Positions 28,317 through 36,600 of a stretch of DNA of 42,553 nucleotides are shown piece after piece. Positions within the stretch are counted from its first letter, which is position 1. Every line of letters begins with the position of its first letter. The position numbers and the translations under genes were made by a program. The DNA comes from a virus: positions 1-42,553 of IMG/VR virus record IMGVR_UViG_3300027881_000029. One strand, given 5' to 3'. Below the pieces are notes generated by a model. It was not told where the DNA came from. It saw only the letters and a program-made list of their open reading frames with translations, and made no database searches.

Positions 28317-28339
28317 TGTACACATCCTGATCTGAGATA

Positions 28340-28373
28340 AAGGGCGGGGCTAAACACCTCGCCCTTTTCTTTT
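28340..28373 (+). terminator. intrinsic terminator after major capsid gene
   Basis: AAGGGCGGGG and CCTCGCCCTT pair around a seven-base loop, followed directly by TTTTCTTTT. It lies 24 bases after the capsid stop. Confidence 0.9.
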
Positions 28374-28376
28374 GCC

Positions 28377-28387
28377 CAAATCCCTCC
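28377..28387 (+). repeat. CAAATCCCTCC repeat
   Basis: Exact copy in the intergenic space between the capsid terminator and the promoter at 28403. Confidence 0.9.
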
Positions 28388-28402
28388 ATGACCCCCAATC
28401 AC

Positions 28403-28432
28403 TTGACTCCGCCCCCCTGAGTGTGGTATAAT
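28403..28432 (+). promoter_or_regulatory. sigma70 promoter (TTGACT-18-TATAAT)
   Basis: TTGACT at 28403-28408 and TATAAT at 28427-28432 with GTGTGG before the -10. It restarts transcription for the beta-helix genes; the leader is about 55 bases with GGAGG before the ATG at 28494. Confidence 0.85.
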
Positions 28433-28493
28433 AGAGTATCAACTCCGGTCAGACTAGACTGGCTTGGGTGTAGAAACCTAACTGGAGGACACA

Positions 28494-29444
28494 ATGTCCA
28501 TTTCAAAATACCCTGACGGGTTTAGCGACGGTGTAGCCATTCTCGGCATGCCAGTCCTAAATCTGTACGGTGGCGACGTCTACTGGGTCTCAAGCGACTC
28601 GGGTAGCGCTGATTCCACCGGGCAGAAGGGCGACTTCGATATGCCTTTTGCCACCATCGATTACGCTATTGGGCGCTGTAAGGCGAACAACGGCGATCAG
28701 ATCTTCGTCAAACCCCGGCACTCTGAGACAGTAACGGGCGTCGCAGGCATCGCACTTGATGTTGCGGGCGTCACGATTACCGGCTTTGGCAGGGGCGCTT
28801 CCAAGCCTACTATCCTCATGGATGGTGCGGCGACGGTTACGGCCGCGGTCACGGCTGCGAACGTAGTTGTCAAAGGCCTTCGATTCTCGGCTGGTCATGC
28901 GGATGTTGCTTCGTGCTTTGTTGTGACGGCGGCTGACTTCATGCTAGAGGACGTCGACTTCATCGACAATGCTGCTAACGAGAACTGGCTCTCGCCCGTC
29001 GACACGACTGGTGCGGCTGCAGAAGCGGCCTCGGGTCTCTCGATCACAGATTGCACGTGGACTTCGGTTGACGCCGGATGCCTTGGTTTCGTCAAGATCG
29101 TCGAAGACATCTCTCGAATTACCGTAGAGCGTTGTGTTCTGAATGTCGATCTCGCGACTAACGTGCGCATTCTCTTGGTCACAGCGGCCAAGGATCAGCG
29201 CGGTCAGCTTCTGATTGACAACTTCATCTCATCGGCTAATGGCAATGGCGTTACCTCGATTTCAGACAATGCGACGACCACGGCCAACAGCGGTTTTGTT
29301 GTGCGAAACAGGTGTAAGCATCTGGATACCACGACCACCCATCTGCTCTTTCCGGCAGGCGGCATTGGTGCTTGCACCCATGACAATCAATCGACCTCGG
29401 TCGTCACGCTGCAGGGCTTCCTTCTGCCGGTTGTGGATAGCTAG
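28494..29444 (+). CDS. parallel beta-helix virion protein, paralogue 1
   Basis: The 316-aa product opens with a variable region, then DMPFATIDYAIGRCKANNGD, a start typical of right-handed beta-helix (pectate-lyase-like) phage proteins. Repeated short strands follow, such as VAGVTITGFGRGASKPTILM and NVVVKGLRF. It shares plan and several motifs with the next gene, pointing to tandem duplication. No catalytic residues of a lyase are clearly visible. Place after the capsid gene suggests a surface decoration or receptor-binding component. Confidence 0.75.
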   Translation: MSISKYPDGFSDGVAILGMPVLNLYGGDVYWVSSDSGSADSTGQKGDFDMPFATIDYAIGRCKANNGDQIFVKPRHSETVTGVAGIALDVAGVTITGFGRGASKPTILMDGAATVTAAVTAANVVVKGLRFSAGHADVASCFVVTAADFMLEDVDFIDNAANENWLSPVDTTGAAAEAASGLSITDCTWTSVDAGCLGFVKIVEDISRITVERCVLNVDLATNVRILLVTAAKDQRGQLLIDNFISSANGNGVTSISDNATTTANSGFVVRNRCKHLDTTTTHLLFPAGGIGACTHDNQSTSVVTLQGFLLPVVDS

Positions 29445-29450
29445 GAGTAA

Positions 29451-30356
29451 ATGGAAATGTTTCTACCTTATGCAGGCAAAAATCAGTTCTGGGTTCACTC
29501 GAACCCGACTGCTAACACCATCTCAAAGGGCAGCGATGCTTACCCAGGCACACGACAGCGGCCATTTGCTACACTGGCATATGCTCTTACCAAGTGTACT
29601 ACCGCGCAGGATGATGTCATTATCCTCATGGAAAACCACTCGGAAGAGTTTACTGCAGCCTCGGCCATCACCGTCTCTAAGTCCAACATTCACATTGTAG
29701 GTTTGGGCAATGGCGGACAGCGTCCTAAGCTCAAGTTTGGTGCTGATGTCTCGGCGGTCCTAATCTCGGGTTCCGAGAACACCATGCGGAATATCAACTT
29801 TGTTGCAGCCTTCGCGGACGTGGCAAAAGGTATTACGATCACGGGTGCGGACAACGTCATCGACAACTGTGAATTCAGTGATGACGCAACGGCTGAGAAC
29901 TTCCTCACACCGATCTACGTGAACGGCGCGACGGACAATGCTGCTGACGGTACCCAGATTACTAACAATCGGTGGTACTCGGTGGACGCGGCTTGTCTCG
30001 AGTTCGTACAGTGCGACACGGATGTGGCCCGCATGAAGTACAATGGCAACCGGGTGGATACTTGGGGCGTCGGCGTAAATGCCGGACTCCTGGTTACGGC
30101 CGGTAAGTCGATGCAAGCCATCGAGGTTATTGGCAACATGCACAGCACACAGGCTACGGCGTCTGTTACGGGCACCACGGTTTGGGGCAATCAGGCAGAC
30201 AACGATGGTGTTGTGGCCGAGAACCTTTCGTTCTGTCTCGACGTGGCTGGCGAAGTCCATGTCCTCTTGTCAGGGGCGGCGCTCTTCGAAAACTACGGTA
30301 ATTCGATTGGCACGGTCTCGGCATACATTCTACCAGCACGTGACACCAACGCCTAG
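29451..30356 (+). CDS. parallel beta-helix virion protein, paralogue 2
   Basis: The 301-aa product shows RPFATLAYALTKCTTAQDDV, NIHIVGLGNGGQRPKLKFGA, then NTMRNINFVAAFADVAKGI and YSVDAACLEFVQ, each matching a block of paralogue 1 in the same order. Beta-helix coils dominate. Two ATG codons (29451, 29457) are possible; the second has better spacing from GGAG. A terminator follows. Probably a virion surface protein. Confidence 0.75.
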   Translation: MEMFLPYAGKNQFWVHSNPTANTISKGSDAYPGTRQRPFATLAYALTKCTTAQDDVIILMENHSEEFTAASAITVSKSNIHIVGLGNGGQRPKLKFGADVSAVLISGSENTMRNINFVAAFADVAKGITITGADNVIDNCEFSDDATAENFLTPIYVNGATDNAADGTQITNNRWYSVDAACLEFVQCDTDVARMKYNGNRVDTWGVGVNAGLLVTAGKSMQAIEVIGNMHSTQATASVTGTTVWGNQADNDGVVAENLSFCLDVAGEVHVLLSGAALFENYGNSIGTVSAYILPARDTNA

Positions 30357-30379
30357 CGCGTAGGCTAACGTCAAATGAG

Positions 30380-30413
30380 AGGGGCTGGGATCTCACGCCT
30401 GGCCCCTTTTTTA
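30380..30413 (+). terminator. intrinsic terminator after beta-helix genes
   Basis: AGGGGCTGGG... pairs with ...CCTGGCCCCT and is followed by TTTTTTAT, 24 bases after the stop at 30356. Confidence 0.85.
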
Positions 30414-30425
30414 TAGGAGCGAAAT

Positions 30426-30866
30426 ATGGCAGATACTGTTACAACTATAGTCCTTCGGGATGACAATTCACACTATGTGATTCATTGCACCAATGTTAGC
30501 GATGGGACGGGTGAGTCTGCGGTCATTAAGGCCAATATCTCCACTCTGACTATGGCAGATAACGGGCACAATCAAGGCACCAAAGTTCCAGTTTCATTCC
30601 AAGTAGAAAAAGTCTGCGGGAATGTTATGGGCACGGCTGCTACTACACTTGAACCAGTTGGCTTAAAGTTTGCCTTTGATGCTGCTACGGATGATACATT
30701 TCTGTATGTGGGGGGCGGAGAATTTTCGTACGACTGGCGAGCGGAGGGCGGACTAACCGATCCCCGTTCAACTACATTTACCGGAGACATCGTAGTTACC
30801 TTTGACGCCAAAGCAGTTGCTGGTGATGGGTATAGCTTTACGTTGTGGCTCCGTAAGAAGGCTTAA
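30426..30866 (+). CDS. small beta-rich virion protein, 146 aa
   Basis: The product MADTVTTIVLRDDNSHYVIH is almost all beta-stranded (VPVSFQVEKVCGNVMG, FTGDIVVTFDAKAVAGDGYS). Such proteins often decorate capsids or tails. No own promoter is visible after the terminator, so it may depend on read-through. GGAG lies six bases upstream of the ATG. Confidence 0.7.
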   Translation: MADTVTTIVLRDDNSHYVIHCTNVSDGTGESAVIKANISTLTMADNGHNQGTKVPVSFQVEKVCGNVMGTAATTLEPVGLKFAFDAATDDTFLYVGGGEFSYDWRAEGGLTDPRSTTFTGDIVVTFDAKAVAGDGYSFTLWLRKKA

Positions 30867-31844
30867 ATGCGGGTTGCTCACGTAGCGAAGGTCACACCAC
30901 AGGCGTGTGGCCTCTACGAAAGTACCCGTGAACTCGTTGTCGCGTTGCGTCGACAGGGAGTGGACTCTCGGATTGTAGATCCTTCACTGGATAGTAACAC
31001 ACTTCACCCAGGTGGAGATAGTGACCGAGGTGCGCCACTCGATACTGAAGAGTACGTACAGACGTGCGACATCGTAGTTAACCACAGCGGACTGGGCACC
31101 TGGGAGAAGTATCGTAAACCCCAGGTGTTGGTGGCACACGGCCGCCCCCGGTCGTCGTTCCTGTCGGAGCGGGATGGAGGGACAGCGATCTACTCCTACC
31201 ACTACGACAAGAATCAGCGCGACACCTTTAAGGGTGTCGTGACAAACTGGCCGGAACACATCCCGTACCACGAGGTGATGTTCCCGGACAAGCCGGTGTG
31301 GTATGTGCGGCCCTCATGCGACCTTGAGTACTGGTCACCCGGGCCAACAAACTATGACTGGGGAGGAAATGGTGGAACAAGAAACTTCGTTAGTGTGGAT
31401 GCGTGGCGAGATGACATCGACCCCTTCGCCGCAATTAACGCCTTTATCTTGTATGCTCGCGCGAATCCAGGTTCTAAGTTACACCTGTTCGCGGCAGGAG
31501 GCGCTAACAAGCCTGGATGGAGCGCGCTCGTTAAGCGGCTCAAAGAGGACGGAAACCTCGGACAGGTCTACGGGTGGGTAAAAGGACTACGGCAGGTACT
31601 GCGCGCGGCAGACGGAATGATTACATCACAGGATATCAACACTCGATCTATTCGCGAGACAGCAGCTACTGGGACCCCGATAATCCGTATACCGCACGGC
31701 GGCGATCTGCGAAACTGGCCCAGCGCCTTCGCGCAAGGCTTGACCGAAGGGTCACAACGCGAGTGGGCTAAGCGCGAATTTAACCCTGCCAACACGGCAG
31801 ACGACATGGTAAAGGTACTAAGGGAGGCACTCAATGTGGATTAA
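30867..31844 (+). CDS. GT-B glycosyltransferase (GT4-like)
   Basis: The 325-aa product begins MRVAHVAKVTPQACGLYEST, with the N-terminal Rossmann strand and Gly-rich acceptor loop of GT-B enzymes. The C-terminal donor domain shows GQVYGWVKGLRQVLRAADGM and SIRETAATGTPIIRI, where the Glu of the E-x7-E-like region contacts the sugar nucleotide. It transfers a sugar from an NDP donor. Located inside the structural operon, it may glycosylate a virion protein or the host surface. It starts directly at the stop of the previous gene. Confidence 0.82.
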   Translation: MRVAHVAKVTPQACGLYESTRELVVALRRQGVDSRIVDPSLDSNTLHPGGDSDRGAPLDTEEYVQTCDIVVNHSGLGTWEKYRKPQVLVAHGRPRSSFLSERDGGTAIYSYHYDKNQRDTFKGVVTNWPEHIPYHEVMFPDKPVWYVRPSCDLEYWSPGPTNYDWGGNGGTRNFVSVDAWRDDIDPFAAINAFILYARANPGSKLHLFAAGGANKPGWSALVKRLKEDGNLGQVYGWVKGLRQVLRAADGMITSQDINTRSIRETAATGTPIIRIPHGGDLRNWPSAFAQGLTEGSQREWAKREFNPANTADDMVKVLREALNVD

Positions 31845-32427
31845 AATGACAAATCCCTCCACGCCAGAGGAGACAGGTGGTCAACCGCGCATCATTGCAC
31901 ACGCGGACAAGGTTACTGTAGGTGCTACCACGCTCGACCAGCTCACTGCAGAGCAGGGGGCGGCGGCTGGATGGTTCACATTTACGCAGGTTGTGCCCAA
32001 CGAGAATTTCTACGAGCTTGGTGACGCAACATACATCACCGCAGGCACTGGCGTGCACCGCGTATACAACACCCCGGTATTCAAGAACATTGAGCAGATT
32101 CGTAGGTGGAAGCTGGGCAAGTTGCGCGGGCAGATGAAGTTTCGTCGGCGCTGGATGACGCACGGGGCGAAGCAATATGATGCTGCCCCTGAGCGCGCTG
32201 GATACATTGCCCTCCTGTTGCAGGTTCCGCGGAAGACGGGCTACCGCGTTGAGGCGCGCGATGGCACCTTCGTGACCATGAATACCACCGAATTCCAGAA
32301 CTACGCGCGGCGTATGGCCACGCACATCGAGGCGATCGATACGCGGAACCTGGCCTTGCGCGACCTAATCGACACTGAAGTGGATGAAGCTACACTCATC
32401 AACGTGGATGAAACGAGTGGTTGGTAA
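31834..32427 (+). CDS. tail-associated protein, DUF4376-like C-terminus, 197 aa
   Basis: The N-terminal half is varied; the C-terminal FQNYARRMATHIEAIDTRNL ending in ALRDLIDT resembles the DUF4376 helix pair of phage tail proteins. GGGAGG lies six bases before the ATG, which overlaps the glycosyltransferase end. A repeat copy at 31850 encodes TNPS. Probably a fibre-assembly or baseplate-associated protein. Confidence 0.6.
   Translation: MWIKMTNPSTPEETGGQPRIIAHADKVTVGATTLDQLTAEQGAAAGWFTFTQVVPNENFYELGDATYITAGTGVHRVYNTPVFKNIEQIRRWKLGKLRGQMKFRRRWMTHGAKQYDAAPERAGYIALLLQVPRKTGYRVEARDGTFVTMNTTEFQNYARRMATHIEAIDTRNLALRDLIDTEVDEATLINVDETSGW
31850..31860 (+). repeat. CAAATCCCTCC repeat
   Basis: Exact copy at the 5' end of the DUF4376-like gene (TNPS codons). 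Confidence 0.9.
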
Positions 32428-33668
32428 TGCCTAACGTACTCGCCAATCTCACCCCCTCTCCCACGTACGCCGGTATCAGCAGTTGGCAGGACATCACGGA
32501 CTACACAGCCACAGTCACGGTGACCGCGGGCAGCACTGTGCTGCTACTTGCGTCTGTGCATATGGCCATGGATGATTCGGATAGTACGGGTGATCTGCGT
32601 TTCTACAGAGGTGCGGCGCTTGGCGGGCATCAGCATGCCATCTACGAGGATAGTTCACAAGGCTTCGGTAACTCTGCCATGATCTATTACGCCGAGGATG
32701 GTGTCTCTGGCGAAGTCACATACAAGGTGCAGATGAACGAGACACAGGCTAACGTCAATGTTGACACTGGTGAGGTCGGACAATTTCTAATCATTGAGTT
32801 CCTGGCGGCTGAGGCGACGCTGTACGAGACGGCGGGCTTGACCTCGTCGGCAACATCGTCGGGGACATCTGCGGACATCACGGGCCATAGCGTCACGCTC
32901 ACCCCGGCTGGCTCAGACAGCATTCTATTGTGCATGTCTATGGTGCCACCACTGGCAGCGGCCGATGCTGGAGCAGTGTGCGAGTTCTCTGTCGGTGGCA
33001 CGAACGTAGGGTTCGGCGCGACCCACATGTACTGCGATTCCTCGACCGCCGAGGAGGTTGGATGCGCATCCTCAATACTGGCACTAGAGGGTCGCGGGAC
33101 GTCAGAGATTACCGTATCCCACGAGTGGATCACATCGGGAGCTGACATCTCAGTAGACACAGCAGTCACACGTAGGATGCAAGTCATCGATATCAAAGGG
33201 AGCGTGATGCATCACGATGCCAATGGTACGGGTCTCGATACTGCCACCACGGGCTACACGGAACAGGCGGGTATGACCACTACAAAGACAATTGCCGCTA
33301 CCTCCAGTGTCGTGCTGTTCAATGGCACAGATGGAATGGGCTACGAAGAAGGGGCGTCGGACACACTCATGCGCTTTAGGTTTGCTCAAGGCGGCACGGC
33401 AGAGGGCGGCGCGCAACAGAGTGCCTTCAACGATAACAACTTCGAGCTTTCATCCGGCGGTGCCATGTGGGGCAAGACCTCCATCTCAGGGGAGTTGACA
33501 TTCTCGCGCCTGTGGAAACGAGTTGGTGCCGACATTGCAGATTCACAAACAGCTCCCGGCTACCCCCGCTTCCAGGTTATCGAATGCAAGGTCGCCCCAG
33601 CCGGTGGTACACCACGGGGGCGCGTACTATATGGACCGTTTGGCGGGCCGCTTACAGGAATACTATAG
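32427..33668 (+). CDS. large beta-rich virion protein, 413 aa
   Basis: The product is Thr/Ser/Gly/Ala-rich and beta-stranded throughout, with two similar halves (TPSPTYAGISSWQDIT and TGYTEQAGMTTTKTIA followed in each by a long beta region). It starts in a TAATG overlap and ends at the fibre start. It is likely a tail or fibre structural component; no specific family is recognised. Confidence 0.7.
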   Translation: MPNVLANLTPSPTYAGISSWQDITDYTATVTVTAGSTVLLLASVHMAMDDSDSTGDLRFYRGAALGGHQHAIYEDSSQGFGNSAMIYYAEDGVSGEVTYKVQMNETQANVNVDTGEVGQFLIIEFLAAEATLYETAGLTSSATSSGTSADITGHSVTLTPAGSDSILLCMSMVPPLAAADAGAVCEFSVGGTNVGFGATHMYCDSSTAEEVGCASSILALEGRGTSEITVSHEWITSGADISVDTAVTRRMQVIDIKGSVMHHDANGTGLDTATTGYTEQAGMTTTKTIAATSSVVLFNGTDGMGYEEGASDTLMRFRFAQGGTAEGGAQQSAFNDNNFELSSGGAMWGKTSISGELTFSRLWKRVGADIADSQTAPGYPRFQVIECKVAPAGGTPRGRVLYGPFGGPLTGIL

Positions 33669-36600
33669 ATGATACCTTATCTCGGTGACTTTCTAGAAGA
33701 TGATACAGTCTACATTGGGTTCAACACCTTCTCCAGTGACGATCCCTCTGCGTCTGTAACCATCACCAACCTTGCTGACGCCGATCTCAAGGTACACAAG
33801 GACGGTGCGATCGCACAGCTCGTCACAGATGGGGCCACCATTGCCATCGATTATGACGGCATCACAGGTAACCATCTGGCCACCATCGACACCAGCGCCC
33901 ATGCCGACTACGCGGTTGGCTCTGATTACCACGTGCGTATGGAAGGCACGACCGTCGACGGGGCCACGATCAATGCCTGGATTGGCTGCTTCTCCATCGA
34001 GAACAGGTCGGTCACGCGCGCCGCCGTATCCGACATCAAGTCGGCCCTGGTGGTCACGGATGCAGTGGTTGACACCATTTATTCAGACACCACGCACCTT
34101 CACTCGGACAGCATCAAAGTAGAGTCCAGCATCGATGTGGTTGAGTCACGTGCCAGCCAAATCATCAGCGATACGACGCATATCCACTCGGATACCATAG
34201 TCATTGAGGCCTTTGGAACGCCCCCAACTGTCGCGGCAATCGCTGACGGAGTGTGGGACGAGCTGACCACCGATCACATTGCAGTCAACACCTTTGGACA
34301 GCGCCTCTCGGTCTCGGAAACGGGCACCGCGGCGGCTGCTACCAGCACCACCCTCACCCTGGATGCTGGGTCCTCGGAGCTGGCTGACTTCTACAACGGC
34401 TGTATCCTCGTCATCACGGCCGGTACGGGGGCGGGACAGTCGCGCATCATCGAAGATTACGCGGTGACCACCAACGTAGCCACTGTCGCCACATGGGTCA
34501 CAACCCCATCCACGGACAGCGTGTACTACATTGTGCCATTCGGGACCATCCCAGGTACCTCCGCCCCCACTGCCGCTCAAGTGGCCGATGCTGTGTGGAA
34601 TGAGCTAATCACAGGCCACGATAGTGCAGGCATGGCGGGTAGCCAACTGTGGACAAATATCAATGCCATCGCCTCTGATAGTATCAAAGTGGAGTCTAGC
34701 ATCGATGTTATCGAATCGCGTGCTAGTCAGATTATCAGCGATACCACAGAGATCTTTAGCGATACCACTGCTATTGAAGCATTCGGTACGCCACCCACGG
34801 TAGCGGCCATTGCAGATGGCGTTTGGGATGAACTCATCACAGGACATAATAGTGCGGGTAAAGCTGGCTCGCAATTGTGGACCAACATCGATGCCATCCT
34901 TACAGATACTGCAAATATTGATGCAAATGTTACTATATCTCAATCGGAGATTAGTCAGATTCTTAGCGATACCACAGTTATTGAAGCCTTTGGGGCACCG
35001 CCCACGGCGGCAGTAAATGCTGATGCAGTTTGGAATGAGGCAATGGCCGATCATGTCGCTCTGGGTAGTTTTGGCGAGGGTATTTCAGATATAGAATCCA
35101 ATCTTGTTATCATTGATACTGTCGTTGATGCTATTCTAGTAGACACTGGCACTACACTTGACAACGCTATAAGTGATGTTAAGAGTGCTCTAGTTGTAGT
35201 GGACACAGTTGTCGATACTATTGCCAGCGATCTTATTTTGGCGCAAACGGATCTCGATACTCTAACATCAGATATAGTGCTCATTGATCAAGACACTAGT
35301 GATATTAAAGCCACGCTTGTCACAGTAGCGTCAGATGCTGCGGCAATCGAAGTAGATACTGGCACCACTTTATCAGCCCAAATCACAACTATTGCCAGTG
35401 ATATCGTCCTCTTAGATACGGCGGTTGTAGTTGCAAGAGGAGCGGCTGAAGGCGTACCCACCAGCACCGTTATTCAAACAGATTTACCTGAAGCGACAGA
35501 TGATCACTATAACAACATGGTCTTTGCTATGACCAGCGGTAATGAGGCTGGAGAGGTAAGGCGCATCAGTGATTATACGGGTGTTACAGGTACCATAACT
35601 CTGGCGACGGCGCTCTCGGGCGCTCCTACGGCCACTGAGACCTTCGTTATTATGGGGACAGCAGTAGCTGCAGCAGCAGGTTCACTTACAGCAGAAGCGG
35701 TAGCGGATGCAGTTTGGGATGAGCTTATCACGGGCCATAATAGCGCCGGTAAAGCCGGTAGCCAGCTCTGGACGAACATCAATTCCATCGCCTCTGACAG
35801 TATCAAGGTCGAATCCAGCATCGATGTCATCGAATCTAAGGTCTCTCAGATCTATAGTGACACCACGCACATCCACAGCGACACCATCGTCATCGAAGGC
35901 GCTACTGCTCCGACAGCAGCGGCAATCGCTGATGCAGTGTGGGATGAACTCATCACAGGACATAACACTGCGGGTAAAGCTGGCTCGCAACTCTGGACTA
36001 ACATCAATTCTATTGCCTCTGACAGCATAAAGGTGGAGTCGAGCATCGACGTCATCGAGTCAAAAGTCTCGGCGATCTACAGCGATACCACGCACATCCA
36101 TTCTGATACCACTGCTATTGAAGCATTTGGTACACCCCCAACTGTCGCGGCAATCGCTGACGGAGTGTGGGATGAAGCTATGGCAGGGCATGTTGCACTT
36201 GGTTCTTTCGGTGAAGGTATTTCCGATATCGAATCCAATCTTGTAATTATAGATACTGTAGTTGATACAATATTAGTTGACACAGGCACCACCCTTGACA
36301 ATGCCGTTAGTGACGTTAAGAGTGCTTTGGTTGTAGTGGATGGTATTGTTGATGCCATCCTAGTAGACACAGGAACTACTCTTTCAGCGCAAGTCACGAC
36401 AATAGCTTCTGACCTTGTTTTAGCACAGACAGATCTTGATACACTGACATCAGATACAGCAGCAATCGAAGTTGATACAGGAACTACCCTATCGGCGCAA
36501 ATAACTACTATTGCCTCAGATATAAAGTTGGTTGAATCATCCGTTAGTCAAATTCTCAGCGACACAACTGTTATAGAAGCAGCGGGCGGCGCGAGTGCTG

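Noticed and set aside
27390-28325. Minus-strand frame of 311 codons opposite the capsid gene
   Set aside because: It mirrors the capsid gene almost exactly and has no promoter or family match; a shadow of strong third-position bias.
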